A stretch of DNA of 50,409 nucleotides from JAVBMJ01 sp031552535 (lineage in GTDB: Bacteria > Bacteroidota > Bacteroidia > Bacteroidales > Rikenellaceae), in NCBI GenBank assembly GCA_031552535.1, contig JAVBMJ010000032.1, forward strand, positions 1-50,409, written 5' to 3'. Below, piece after piece: positions 42,185-50,409 of this stretch (its first letter is position 1; each line of letters opens with the position of its first letter). A program made the translations under genes and the position numbers. The notes beneath the pieces are model-generated. The model was not told the DNA's origin. It worked only from the letters and a program-made list of their open reading frames with translations, and did not search any database.

Positions 42185-44275
42185 ATGCAAATGAGAATAA
42201 CCAATAAAATCTGGCTGCCCATCCTTGCAGCAGGCATTTCACTATGTTCATGCAAGCCTTCGCATGAGGCTTCGGAGCTACAATTGATTCCGGTTCCTGA
42301 CAAAGTGACATTTTCACGAGGCACATTCGATCCGGGACCCGCTCTAAGTATCAGTAGTAATCTGACCACGAAAAGCGAAGATGAAATCACAGGCATACTA
42401 ATCCGGACCATTCCATGGCTGCCAATAGAAAAGACTCCGCATGGACAAAGGGCGGCACTGCATTTCACAGTGGATTCCACAGCGCCCGGATTTCCGGAAG
42501 AAAGTTACAAGCTTAAAATTACCCGGCGCGGAATATCGATGGAAGCACGCGATGAAGCGGGTTTGTTTTACGGGATTCAGACATTGGCCCAGGTCGCAAG
42601 GCAGTACGGGATACACAGTCTGCCTGTGATGGAGATCGACGATTCGCCGCGGTTCGCTTACCGCGGGATACACCTCGACGTATCGCGCCATTTTTTCCCG
42701 AAAGAGTTCATCATGCGGCAACTCGACGTCATGGCCCGTTACAAACTAAATCGCCTGCACTGGCATCTGACCGACGGTGCCGGATGGAGGATAGAGATAA
42801 AGAAATACCCGCTGCTGACCGAAACAGCTGCATGGCGTCCCGTGGCTGAGTGGAAAGAATGGTATTTCAAAAGCCCGAGGCGATATTGCAAAGCAGAAGA
42901 CCCCGGAGCATACGGAGGATACTACACCAGGCAGGATATTATCGACGTGATCGAATACGCGCGTAAACTTCACATTACGGTCATTCCCGAGATCGAGTTG
43001 CCCGGACATAGCGAAGAGGTGCTCGCCGTGTATCCTCACCTGTCATGTTCGGGACGTCCGTACGTAAACGGCGAACTGTGTCCGGGGAACGAGGCTGTAT
43101 TCGCCTTTCTGGAAGACGTACTCATCGAGGTAATGGAAATTTTCCCGTCGGAATATATCCACATAGGCGGTGACGAAGCCAGCCATAAAGCCTGGGAAAA
43201 ATGCCCCAGGTGTCGTAAACGTATGAAAGAGGAAAGACTGAAGGAGACAGGGGGATTACAGGACTATATGACACGGCGCATCGGAGAGTTCCTTGCATCG
43301 CACGGACGCAAACTTATTGGCTGGGACGAGATTCTGGGCCCCGGGCTGCGGTCCGATGCTGCGATAATGTTCTGGAGGGATGCAAAAAGTGCTTTAGAAG
43401 CGATAAAGGCGGGACATCAGGCAATAATAGCCCCTACGGAGTATTACTACCTCAACTACTATCAGGACTCCCCGCTGAAGGAACCCGAAGCAATGGCGGG
43501 ATACACTCCGCTCAAGAAGACATATTCGTTCGATCCGGTGCCCGATTCGGTACCCGACGCCCAACGGCGGTTGGTGGCCGGGATACAGGGAAACCTGTGG
43601 ACGGAGTATATCCCATCAGAGGCACGGGCCGAGTATATGCTCTACCCTCGCATGCTGGCCATAGCAGAAACGGGTTGGAGCGACCAGCACTTGCGGCAAT
43701 ATCCATACTTTACGCAGCGAGTGACGACAGCACTCAAAGAGTTGCGTAAAGAAGGAGTAAACGCATTCGATCTGACCCAGGAATTCGGTTCGCGCGAAGA
43801 GTCGAAGCAGCCATGCCTGCATCTGGCAAAAGGCAAAACGGTGATATACAATTCGAAATACGGTGAAGCGTATCCTGCGGGCGGAGACAGCGCCCTGGTC
43901 GACGGAGTATGCGGTGATTGGTACTACACAGACCATCGCTGGCAGGGATTCCCGGACTGCGATATGGATATTACAGTAGACCTTGGCACAGAGATGGAAT
44001 TCGATACGCTGAGGATGACCTTCATGCAGGATGTGGCGCAATGCATATGGATTCCGGCATCGGTAACATTCCTCCTGTCGCATAACGGCCGGGAATACAA
44101 AACGGTATACAGTGAAAAAAACAATATCCCTCAAGATGACATGCACTTGTCGCTCAAAACGTTCCACTGGGCTGCAAAAGAGCGGACCGGGGCACGGTTC
44201 ATAAAAGTGATTGCCCGGTCGAATCGCGTGAGCCACGACGGTTGGATATTTACTGATGAGATAATCGTAAATTAG
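42185..44275 (+). CDS. GH20 beta-N-acetylhexosaminidase lipoprotein
   Basis: A 696-residue exo-hexosaminidase that releases terminal GlcNAc/GalNAc. A lipoprotein signal is present (I-S-L-C-S-C, Cys21 or Cys23). The GH20b N-domain is at residues 30-155. The catalytic barrel includes R-G-I-H-L-D-V-S-R-H at 160-169, W-H-L-T-D near 194 and H-I-G-G-D330-E331, where D330 orients the acetamido group and E331 is the acid/base. The C-terminal domain from about residue 560 resembles a beta-sandwich galactose-binding type fold. ATG 42191 is an alternative start. It is transcribed in the direction of the susC operon but behind a hairpin. Confidence 0.93.
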   Translation: MQMRITNKIWLPILAAGISLCSCKPSHEASELQLIPVPDKVTFSRGTFDPGPALSISSNLTTKSEDEITGILIRTIPWLPIEKTPHGQRAALHFTVDSTAPGFPEESYKLKITRRGISMEARDEAGLFYGIQTLAQVARQYGIHSLPVMEIDDSPRFAYRGIHLDVSRHFFPKEFIMRQLDVMARYKLNRLHWHLTDGAGWRIEIKKYPLLTETAAWRPVAEWKEWYFKSPRRYCKAEDPGAYGGYYTRQDIIDVIEYARKLHITVIPEIELPGHSEEVLAVYPHLSCSGRPYVNGELCPGNEAVFAFLEDVLIEVMEIFPSEYIHIGGDEASHKAWEKCPRCRKRMKEERLKETGGLQDYMTRRIGEFLASHGRKLIGWDEILGPGLRSDAAIMFWRDAKSALEAIKAGHQAIIAPTEYYYLNYYQDSPLKEPEAMAGYTPLKKTYSFDPVPDSVPDAQRRLVAGIQGNLWTEYIPSEARAEYMLYPRMLAIAETGWSDQHLRQYPYFTQRVTTALKELRKEGVNAFDLTQEFGSREESKQPCLHLAKGKTVIYNSKYGEAYPAGGDSALVDGVCGDWYYTDHRWQGFPDCDMDITVDLGTEMEFDTLRMTFMQDVAQCIWIPASVTFLLSHNGREYKTVYSEKNNIPQDDMHLSLKTFHWAAKERTGARFIKVIARSNRVSHDGWIFTDEIIVN

Positions 44276-44292
44276 AGTCTGTCCAGGATCTT

Positions 44293-44459
44293 TTAGAAGC
44301 TGTTTGGATTTGTTAACGAGATTATTTTATATCGTTTTGCCGATGATTTCCCGCGGTGGGATGAGGCGAATAGAGGCCCCTGTTTAACGAATCACACCGC
44401 GGGAAAGCGCGGAAAAGAGAATAAAAGAACGAGATTAATAAATTCAAAACAGCTTCTTA
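44293..44459. mobile_element. 161-bp MITE-like element with TTA target duplication
   Basis: Inverted ends GAAGCTGTTTGGATTTGTTA (44296-44315) and, read inward from the right end (44456), GAAGCTGTTTTGAATTTATT match imperfectly. Direct TTA repeats flank it at 44293-44295 and 44457-44459. A nested 11-bp perfect stem (TTCCCGCGGTG at 44348-44358 with 44395-44405) lies inside. No coding frame is present. The 3-bp TNA-type duplication and TIRs suit an IS5-like nonautonomous derivative; the family call is tentative. Confidence 0.65.
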
Positions 44460-44512
44460 ATATAAAATTTATTGCACTTTTAGATAACAGACCCTGGCGT
44501 CAATACTCCCGG

Positions 44513-44563
44513 CATTCGCAGCCTGCCCGATCGTCATATAGACAATCGGGCAGTCTGCGAATG
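44513..44563. terminator. Bidirectional 21-bp hairpin between GH20 and GH2
   Basis: Arms 44513-44533 and 44543-44563 pair over 21 bp with two mismatches and a 9-nt loop. It separates the convergent GH20 and GH2 genes and can serve both. The T tract is weak in both directions. Confidence 0.65.
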
Positions 44564-44622
44564 AATAAACCCCGGCATCATACAGGTTTGGTTGAACCTA
44601 ATGCCAAAACAATAAGGCATCC

Positions 44623-47600
44623 TTACTTCCCGGGACCGGTTATCCTGAATGATAACAACATTGTGGTATCGCCAGGAATCATATACTCCGGCAACGGTTC
44701 GGGACCGCAACTGGCATTACCCAAACCCTGCTGTATGCAATCGAGGCTAAGGAAAACCTGAGGTTTACTCAACCGGGACAGATTAAAATCATGCCCCGCG
44801 TTCCACAACATTTCGTCAGTAAAGTGCATGGCACTGAAGCCCATACTGCCTTTAGACGAAACAGTAATGCCCTTCTGTCCCGTAGAAGCTACCAGCCAAC
44901 GCACGCCCTCACGGTTGCCCATGCTTTGCGACCGCACATAGTGCTCACAGACCATTTCATGAGCTGTAGTATGATAGCGGCCCACGAATGCCGACTGCTT
45001 GCGGTCGCTGTAATTTTCATGGGGACCATGCCCGTAATATTCAATATTTTCCAGCCCGGCAACAAGTTCGGCACGCAATCCAAGACGGCGCACAATACTG
45101 CGCGCAGGACCCGTCGTAAAGGTGGCATCGACATCCACAGTACCATCGCCGTAAAAAGTGTACACGACAGTATAAGGTATGCTTATGGGGCTCCCGGTAT
45201 TTATAACCGCGCCCATATTTGTGGTCACCGTAAGCGATTTATGGTCGGCACTCAACTGGTATTCGAATTTTTTATTGGTAAGGGTCGTATTGACATATTG
45301 GGAAGGCAAGTATTTATCATTGCTTATATTACGATACCAGTTCAACATAAAACCCTGGCTGTTATGTATAATCTCCATATCGTAATACGAAAGCGAGGTC
45401 ATAATACCCGTACGGCTGTCGAAACGCGACCTGAAACCATCTCCCGAAATCTCGAGGAAATCTTTATCCATCCTGCAATAAACCTTTGGCATGGCAGCCA
45501 TGTCGGGTGCCGGAAGAGGTCGCACTCCGCCGAGAGCAATTTGTTGGCGGGCGACCACATGTCCGGCTTCGCACCACAACGTATGGCGGTTGGATGAAAA
45601 ATAGATATTGACAAAGTACTCATGACCAGACTTAAGCTCGGTTAAAAACGGTATATTCAGCACCGTGTCAGCATCAGGAGGCAGGTTCAGCGGATAGATA
45701 TTGTCATATTCAGCAACCACGCCGTCGCAAAGCAGTTCCCAACGGATGTTAAACATATTCAAATCTATGAAATCATAGCGGTTGGTTACGCGCACGTTAA
45801 GCGGATAGGTAGAAAGCGTCGAGAATTTGATATATTCATACACCTTCTTCACCTCTGCGAGTTTCGCCGTCGGGCGGCGGTCGGGCGTCACGATGCCATT
45901 ACAACAGAAATCTTTATCGTTAGGCTTATCGCCAAAGTCGCCGCCATAATAAAATACCGAATCGGGAGCGCCGCGTTTATTGAGCCCCTGGTCAACCCAG
46001 TCCCATATGCAGCCGCCGATCATCCGTTGCGAATGATTCTCGATATAGTCCCAATACTCTGCCAGGTTGCCTATGGCATTTCCCATCGCATGGGCGTACT
46101 CGCACAAAAAATATGGTTTGTCGACAGGCTGGCGGTCGTACTCCGTCATTGCTCCCATCGACGGATACATATGCGAATCTATATCGGCCGACTCGTTGCG
46201 ACCTTCGTAATGCACCGGCCTCGACAGATCGAGGGCTTTGATCCGGCGGTAAATCTCTTCGAAATTGCGTCCTGCACCACACTCGTTACCCATAGACCAG
46301 AAAACCACAGACGGATGATTATAATCGCGACGTATCATCCTCTCGACACGGTCGTACATCGCAGGCAACCACAAAGGGTTGTCGCTTATCGAATGGTTGT
46401 CGTGACATTCGACATCGGCTTCGTCCATGACATAGAGGCCATAGTAGTCGAACATAGCATACATCTTGGGGCTATTCGGATAATGGCTCGTACGTATTGT
46501 ATTGATATTATTGCACTTCATCATCACAATATCTTCCAGCATAGACTTCACCGGAACGGCCTTACCGTAACGCGGATGAGTATCGTGCCGGTTCACCCCT
46601 TTGAAGAGAACCTGCCTGCCATTGACCAGCACGCGCTTGCCGGAGACTCGTACTTCACGGAATCCCACCTTCGAACTCAACGCTTCGATCTGGTTGCCGC
46701 CGGAGTCTTTGAGTATCATCACAAAGCTATAGAGGTTCGGGGTTTCAGCCGACCACAACCTGGGTTTATTTACCGCGATCTCCAATTCCACCGCCGTTTC
46801 ACTTCCCGCCGCCATGGCGTCTATTTCCCGGCTCGCCGAAGCCACCACCTCATTATCGGATCCCAGTAACTTGCATTCCAACACAGAAGGCATTGATTCC
46901 CTCGACCCGTAATTATGCAATGACAGATTGGCTTTCAATACCGATTTACTGTAATCGCCCTTCACGAACAACGTTGACAACAGATGATCGCGAATGTGCA
47001 GTTTCGGAGCGGCGTAAAGGTATACGTCGCGATATATGCCGCTCAGGCGGAACATGTCCTGGTCTTCGAGATAGCTGCCGTCGCACCAACGGTAAACCTC
47101 TGCGGCTATCACGTTTTCGCCCCTGCGCACATACTTCGTTATGTCGAACTCCGCATCGTTGTTGGCCCCCTGGCTGTATCCAACTTTCTGTCCGTTGACC
47201 CACAAATAAAACGCGCTGTATACCCCGTCGAAATGGATGAACACCTCGCGCCCGTCCCATGAGGCAGGTATCTCCATAACCCTGCGGTACGACCCTACCG
47301 GATTGGGCTCACGCACAGAGGTGTATCCGGGTTGCGACTGAATGTACGGAGGATTATTTCTGAACGGATATCTTATATTGGTATATATAGGCGTACCGTA
47401 ACCCTGCATCTCCCAGCATGACGGCACATCTATTTCGGCCCATCGCGACACATTGTAGGAATCGAGGTAGAATCCCTCGGGACGCTCCGAAGGACTCTTG
47501 CTCCACCTGAATTTCCACTTGCCATTTAACGAAATATACATTTGCGACAAAGGCGTCTCCCAGGGCCAGTCGAAATGGTTGTCAGCCATAAGGGCGCTTT

Positions 47601-47757
47601 CAGTCGGATAAGGTATTGCCGTAACACGTCCGGGCTCCTTGTTTATTGCAAATACCGCCTCGTTTTCCCAATAGTTGCGGTTCGTGGCGCCGTTCTGCCC
47701 GTAAGCCTGAATACCTGCGAGACTGACAAGTATAAATAGTATGATCATGAACTTCAT
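44623..47757 (-). CDS. GH2 beta-galactosidase
   Basis: A 1044-residue LacZ-type GH2 enzyme with a signal peptide (M-K-F-M-I-I-L-F-I-L-V-S-L-A-G-I-Q-A). The sugar-binding jelly-roll domain is at about residues 60-225, two immunoglobulin-like domains flank the barrel, and a beta-galactosidase small-chain domain forms the C-terminal 280 residues. Catalytic residues are E492 in M-G-N-E-C-G and the nucleophile E553 in F-L-C-E-Y-A-H-A-M-G-N. It is exported to the periplasm, where it could remove galactose from glycans opened by the GH18 and GH20 enzymes. Convergent with the GH20 gene. Confidence 0.93.
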   Translation of the reverse strand: MKFMIILFILVSLAGIQAYGQNGATNRNYWENEAVFAINKEPGRVTAIPYPTESALMADNHFDWPWETPLSQMYISLNGKWKFRWSKSPSERPEGFYLDSYNVSRWAEIDVPSCWEMQGYGTPIYTNIRYPFRNNPPYIQSQPGYTSVREPNPVGSYRRVMEIPASWDGREVFIHFDGVYSAFYLWVNGQKVGYSQGANNDAEFDITKYVRRGENVIAAEVYRWCDGSYLEDQDMFRLSGIYRDVYLYAAPKLHIRDHLLSTLFVKGDYSKSVLKANLSLHNYGSRESMPSVLECKLLGSDNEVVASASREIDAMAAGSETAVELEIAVNKPRLWSAETPNLYSFVMILKDSGGNQIEALSSKVGFREVRVSGKRVLVNGRQVLFKGVNRHDTHPRYGKAVPVKSMLEDIVMMKCNNINTIRTSHYPNSPKMYAMFDYYGLYVMDEADVECHDNHSISDNPLWLPAMYDRVERMIRRDYNHPSVVFWSMGNECGAGRNFEEIYRRIKALDLSRPVHYEGRNESADIDSHMYPSMGAMTEYDRQPVDKPYFLCEYAHAMGNAIGNLAEYWDYIENHSQRMIGGCIWDWVDQGLNKRGAPDSVFYYGGDFGDKPNDKDFCCNGIVTPDRRPTAKLAEVKKVYEYIKFSTLSTYPLNVRVTNRYDFIDLNMFNIRWELLCDGVVAEYDNIYPLNLPPDADTVLNIPFLTELKSGHEYFVNIYFSSNRHTLWCEAGHVVARQQIALGGVRPLPAPDMAAMPKVYCRMDKDFLEISGDGFRSRFDSRTGIMTSLSYYDMEIIHNSQGFMLNWYRNISNDKYLPSQYVNTTLTNKKFEYQLSADHKSLTVTTNMGAVINTGSPISIPYTVVYTFYGDGTVDVDATFTTGPARSIVRRLGLRAELVAGLENIEYYGHGPHENYSDRKQSAFVGRYHTTAHEMVCEHYVRSQSMGNREGVRWLVASTGQKGITVSSKGSMGFSAMHFTDEMLWNAGHDFNLSRLSKPQVFLSLDCIQQGLGNASCGPEPLPEYMIPGDTTMLLSFRITGPGK

Positions 47758-48053
47758 ATCGTCGCAATTTATTGCCGCAAGTTAATAATAATTCATTGAG
47801 TTACCACACCGTAGATGATTATTAAGATTTTCGTAGCCTTAGATGCAGTCTCATTTTCCTGAGGAAATATGATGGACGCCGGAGACAGAGCTTCGAACTA
47901 CGTTCGAAAGCTACGGCCGGGGCGCATCCCAACAGTTGCGAATTATTTTCAGAGCTATTTTACGCGAAATTTGAGTAGCGTAGTGGCGGCTATGTGACGG
48001 GATTTTCGTGAAAAAGAGGCCAAAGAAACAATAGATATTTTTCAATAGGAAAT
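47758..48053. other. Structured intergenic block before the SUMF1 gene
   Basis: About 296 bp without a supported gene. It contains two dyads: ATTTTCCTGAGGAAAT near 47851 and AGCTTCGAACTACGTTCGAAAGCT-type pairing near 47889-47912, plus a G/C-rich stretch and a non-coding run at 47985-48040. It is the 3' side of the SUMF1 gene (minus) and the 5' side of the GH2 gene (minus). The block may be a dispersed repeat; a genome-wide match would decide. Confidence 0.4.
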
Positions 48054-49583
48054 TTATCTGCGGACACAGCGGATGCTGGCTGCAATGGTCTGGGCGGTGG
48101 CATAATTGGACATAAAAGCACGAGGCCCGGTGATAAAAAATAGCATAGGGACTGCTGAGTATAGTTCACTGGTCGTATAAACGCCTCTTACCGGATCGTG
48201 TTCTTCGAGTGTTCCGTCATAGCTGCGTAACCCGGCCGAAGGGAAAAAGATCGTATGGCCTGAAACCCGGTCGGTAAACAGAGTTCCTGTAACACCTTCA
48301 CGTGTTGCCCATTTACTGGAGACCCTGTCGGGGTCAACCAACCGGTCTATCTCATCGACATTAGGTATGTGCCAACCTTCAGGACTGGGGTCGTTAGCCG
48401 CATCCCAGCTCTCGCCGCCTGCCCCTCTTGAGGGCCACTCTGACACATCCCCGGTGACAGGCCAACCCTTCCTGCGATTCCATTGATAGAACATTCCGGG
48501 GTCTTCGGGCCTTGCGGCAAATGTTCCCGGAGCACCTACGTTACGCGTCGCCCATACGACTCCATTAATCTCCACACCGGGGTCGACATTAGGGTCCATA
48601 CCGTTATCTCCCGGAGAGGTTTTTCTTGCGGATGCTTCCGCAATGACGGGAATTTCGCGCACGATACGGAATCCGATGTGCCCGGCTCTGCCGGTTGCTT
48701 CATAAAAACCGCGATAAGTATCTCGGCAACCTTGTGGACGGGTAACGAAAGCTCCTCCCCTCATAATGTGACTTTCTCCGCTTGAGGCCCCCGTAGGGTT
48801 ATCGACCGGAGAGGTAGCATAATAAGATTCTGAATACCAGTCGCAACACCATTCCCATACGTTGCCTATCATATCGTACAGACCAAGTTCGTTGGCTTCT
48901 TTCTCTCTCACATCGTGTATATAGCCTTCGCTATTATCTTTGAACCAGCCATAATCCTGCGTAGCGTACGAAGGGATATTTTTGCCGCTGTTCCCGCCAC
49001 GTGCGGCATATTCCCATTCCGCTTCGGTCGGCAGGCGGTACTTTTTGCCACTCAACTTGCTCAGCCATTCGCAAAATGCCATCGCATCATACCAGCTGAT
49101 ATGGATGACTGGCCTGCGGGAATAAGCCAGATTGCCCGAGGTCGTCTTTCCTGTTTCTGTAAAACGCCAATCGAGATATGGTAAGCTGTACTTGTCTGTT
49201 TTATTTTTCATGAAGCGTTGTGACATAAGCATAATTCTGCTGTTATATCCGTCCACCTCCCTCTCCGCATATGTTTTATAACCGGAATCTTCCATGAATA
49301 ATCCGAACTGTCCGACGGTTATCTCGGTTTCGCTCATATAGAAGTCACTGAGTTTTACCGGGTGCACAGGCGCTTCATCTGCTTCACCGGATGCGGAGCC
49401 CATCATAAATTCGCCGCCCTGAACAGGCCGCATTGCTATTGAATTAATGTCATTGAATTTGCGGTTCATACTGTAAAGCACCTCATCATAGGGGGCCAAA
49501 GACTTGGTTTGGGCGCGAATGGTTGTGCCTTTTTCCGGCGATGCCAGCATAAGGGTACAAAATATCAAGATGAATTTTTTCAT
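48054..49583 (-). CDS. SUMF1/FGE-like domain fused to a FISUMP domain, secreted
   Basis: A 509-residue secreted protein with an N-terminal hydrophobic signal. The SUMF1/formylglycine-generating-enzyme-like domain spans about residues 50-312: M-R-P-V-Q-G-G-E-F-M-M-G-S, R-L-P-T-E-A-E-W-E-Y-A-A-R-G-G, G-N-V-W-E-W-C-C-D-W-Y, M-R-G-G-A-F and G-F-R-I-V-R. Residue 281 is Thr where copper-binding FGE has the first of its two catalytic Cys; C286 is kept. It is therefore unlikely to make formylglycine. From about residue 335 a Fibrobacter-succinogenes major-paralogue-type domain follows (G-V-V-W-A-T-R-N-V-G-A-P ... G-W-H-I-P-N). It follows the Cys-rich gene by 15 bp. Confidence 0.85.
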   Translation of the reverse strand: MKKFILIFCTLMLASPEKGTTIRAQTKSLAPYDEVLYSMNRKFNDINSIAMRPVQGGEFMMGSASGEADEAPVHPVKLSDFYMSETEITVGQFGLFMEDSGYKTYAEREVDGYNSRIMLMSQRFMKNKTDKYSLPYLDWRFTETGKTTSGNLAYSRRPVIHISWYDAMAFCEWLSKLSGKKYRLPTEAEWEYAARGGNSGKNIPSYATQDYGWFKDNSEGYIHDVREKEANELGLYDMIGNVWEWCCDWYSESYYATSPVDNPTGASSGESHIMRGGAFVTRPQGCRDTYRGFYEATGRAGHIGFRIVREIPVIAEASARKTSPGDNGMDPNVDPGVEINGVVWATRNVGAPGTFAARPEDPGMFYQWNRRKGWPVTGDVSEWPSRGAGGESWDAANDPSPEGWHIPNVDEIDRLVDPDRVSSKWATREGVTGTLFTDRVSGHTIFFPSAGLRSYDGTLEEHDPVRGVYTTSELYSAVPMLFFITGPRAFMSNYATAQTIAASIRCVRR

Positions 49584-49598
49584 GTCAGGAATTTTTTC

Positions 49599-49979
49599 TC
49601 AATTATTTTTTACACAAGGACATTCTTTTTTCGAGTAGGTTGTGACCACCCCGTTTTTACATAATTCACATGCCCCGCAATCTTTTCTGACGGGCATCCG
49701 TTTCTTGCCCTTACAGAGGGTACATTTTATTTTGGTCATTTCGTCTTTTTTATATACTTCTACCTCACCCGTCCCTTTGCAAAGACTGCAGTCTTGCATT
49801 TCGGTCTTTATAATCCTGCCGCCGACGCATCCGCCGGTCTCCTTGGCAGGGCAGGTTACAATGGTCGCTTGGGTAAAGTCTCCGGTTCCGTTGCAAATAC
49901 TACATTTCGGATTTGCTGTCTGTGCTAAGGCCGTAATGGAAAGCAGACAGGCGAATAGTGTGATTATCAGATTTTTCAT
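49599..49979 (-). CDS. Secreted DnaJ-type Cys-rich protein
   Basis: A 126-residue protein with a signal peptide cleaved after T-A-L-A. The rest is Cys-rich with repeats resembling the DnaJ central zinc finger: C-S-I-C-N-G-T-G, C-S-L-C-K-G-T-G and C-T-L-C-K-G-K-K, plus C-G-A-C-E-L-C-K-N-G and a degenerate C-P-A-K-E-T-G-G-C. It lacks J and C-terminal domains. Export makes a DnaJ co-chaperone role unlikely; zinc or protein binding in the periplasm is inference. First intact gene of a minus-strand group with the SUMF1-FISUMP gene; the barrel gene upstream is cut by an IS. Confidence 0.75.
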   Translation of the reverse strand: MKNLIITLFACLLSITALAQTANPKCSICNGTGDFTQATIVTCPAKETGGCVGGRIIKTEMQDCSLCKGTGEVEVYKKDEMTKIKCTLCKGKKRMPVRKDCGACELCKNGVVTTYSKKECPCVKNN

Positions 49980-50029
49980 TGTGCAGTTTTTTGGGTTTAA
50001 TGAATTAAAATCAGTGCGTGCTGCCCTTC

Positions 50030-50268
50030 TTAATTAAAGCGAAGGAAGCCTAAGCGGATCTCTAAGGCCGGTTTGACCACGTAGTATTGTCCCCCCTTAA
50101 CAAGGTTGGTGTCGAACGGGCGATAAGCCACGCCTACGGATATTGTGTTCCCGAAAACCAGATCGACAATACCCTTGGCTCCAAAACCGAATTTTGTTTC
50201 GGTTGAAGTGTTGCCACCATAATATAAGCTGCCCTGTGCCGGTATATGGTCTCGATATTGAGGTTTTA
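50030..50268 (-). pseudogene. Outer-membrane barrel gene truncated by an IS
   Basis: About 79 codons of open frame end at TAA 50032-50030 on the minus strand. The translation ends G-G-Q-Y-Y-V-V-K-P-A-L-E-I-R-L-G-F-L-R-F-N, with alternating hydrophobic residues typical of the last strands of an outer-membrane beta-barrel. The 5' part is lost at 50268, where the IS begins. It lies 50 bp before the Cys-rich gene, so it was probably the first gene of their operon. Confidence 0.7.
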
Positions 50269-50409
50269 CGGCTCAATGTAAAAACCGGGTGGAGCGGGTG
50301 AAAAGTTTATCTTTGCGGGATGCAAACCGACTTATCTAAAATTATTCTGCCCACGGAGGTATTTGAGCATTTCGAACTGATTGCTATCGAGGAGTATCCC
50401 GGACATTTC
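50269..50409 (+). mobile_element. Right-edge insertion sequence, 5' end only
   Basis: Its outer end is at 50269 (CGGCTCAATGTAAAAACC). The 51 bp before the transposase ATG are identical to the left-edge element. The element reads rightward and leaves the window. It has interrupted an outer-membrane barrel gene. The last 90 bases code for the N-terminus of the transposase. Confidence 0.8.
50320..50409 (+). CDS. Transposase, N-terminal 30 residues (partial)
   Basis: The frame from ATG 50320 reads M-Q-T-D-L-S-K-I-I-L-P-T-E-V-F-E-H-F-E-L and runs off the window. It differs from the left-edge copy at 16 of 90 bases, mostly silent. It resembles Bacteroidota ISL3/ISAon1-like transposase N-termini. 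No active-site residues are included. Confidence 0.65.
   Translation, partial: MQTDLSKIILPTEVFEHFELIAIEEYPGHF

Noticed and set aside
1..50409. CRISPR array, prophage, restriction or toxin-antitoxin genes
   Set aside because: I found no spaced direct repeats, no phage structural genes and no recognisable defence proteins. XerD is of the housekeeping type.

Overview
The window reads as a piece of a Bacteroidota chromosome, most likely order Bacteroidales. The evidence is: Bacteroides-type promoters (a TAnnTTTG -7 box, sometimes with a TTTG -33 box) ahead of many genes; a SusC/SusD pair with ECF sigma and FecR genes; a complete Na+-NQR operon; many N-terminal lipoboxes; and mostly weak Shine-Dalgarno sites. 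A family assignment (Rikenellaceae/Alistipes-like is plausible) cannot be proved from this sequence alone. Both ends of the window lie in the same kind of insertion sequence, in opposite orientation, so the 50.4 kb look like one contig broken at IS repeats.

Layout. 1-142: left IS end. 181-359: initiator tRNA-fMet with its own promoter and terminator. 0.6-2.6 kb: two paralogous Cys-rich one-TM microproteins and a PrsW-type membrane protease. 2.6-9.7 kb: housekeeping block (xerD diverging from prmA, then a YgiQ radical SAM protein, dnaB, and the YifB/ComM ATPase). 9.7-12.1 kb: minus-strand operon tatD-tcdA-D-2-hydroxyacid dehydrogenase. 12.2-13.2 kb: hydE without its usual partners. 13.5-19.4 kb: nqrABCDEF. 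19.7-23.7 kb: frameshifted S1/P1 nuclease, deoC, an outer-membrane barrel, and a nucleoside-recognition-domain membrane protein. 23.8-25.8 kb: two tandem paralogous lipoproteins. 26-30 kb: asnS, rpoN, a PAP2-like membrane protein, and a small lipoprotein whose stop codon lies in a MITE-like insertion. 30.4-32.7 kb: a TonB-dependent receptor with its own promoter and a candidate operator.

32.8-47.8 kb is a polysaccharide utilisation locus (PUL). It has an ECF sigma factor divergent from a FecR anti-sigma, an STN-containing SusC (trans-envelope signalling type), SusD, a GH18 lipoprotein with the DxxDxDxE motif, a DUF1735-LamG lipoprotein, a GH20 hexosaminidase and a convergent GH2 beta-galactosidase. 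An endo-GlcNAcase-like GH18 together with exo-acting GH20 and GH2 enzymes points to N-glycan or similar GlcNAc/Gal-containing host glycans as the substrate. That substrate is an inference.

48-50.3 kb holds a minus-strand cluster: a SUMF1-FISUMP fusion protein, a secreted DnaJ-type Cys-rich protein, and an outer-membrane barrel gene cut by the right IS. No CRISPR array, prophage or classical defence system is visible. The least explained parts are the Cys-rich microprotein pair beside PrsW, the long perfect intergenic hairpins, the two MITE-like elements, and the IS-interrupted SUMF1/Cys-rich cluster.
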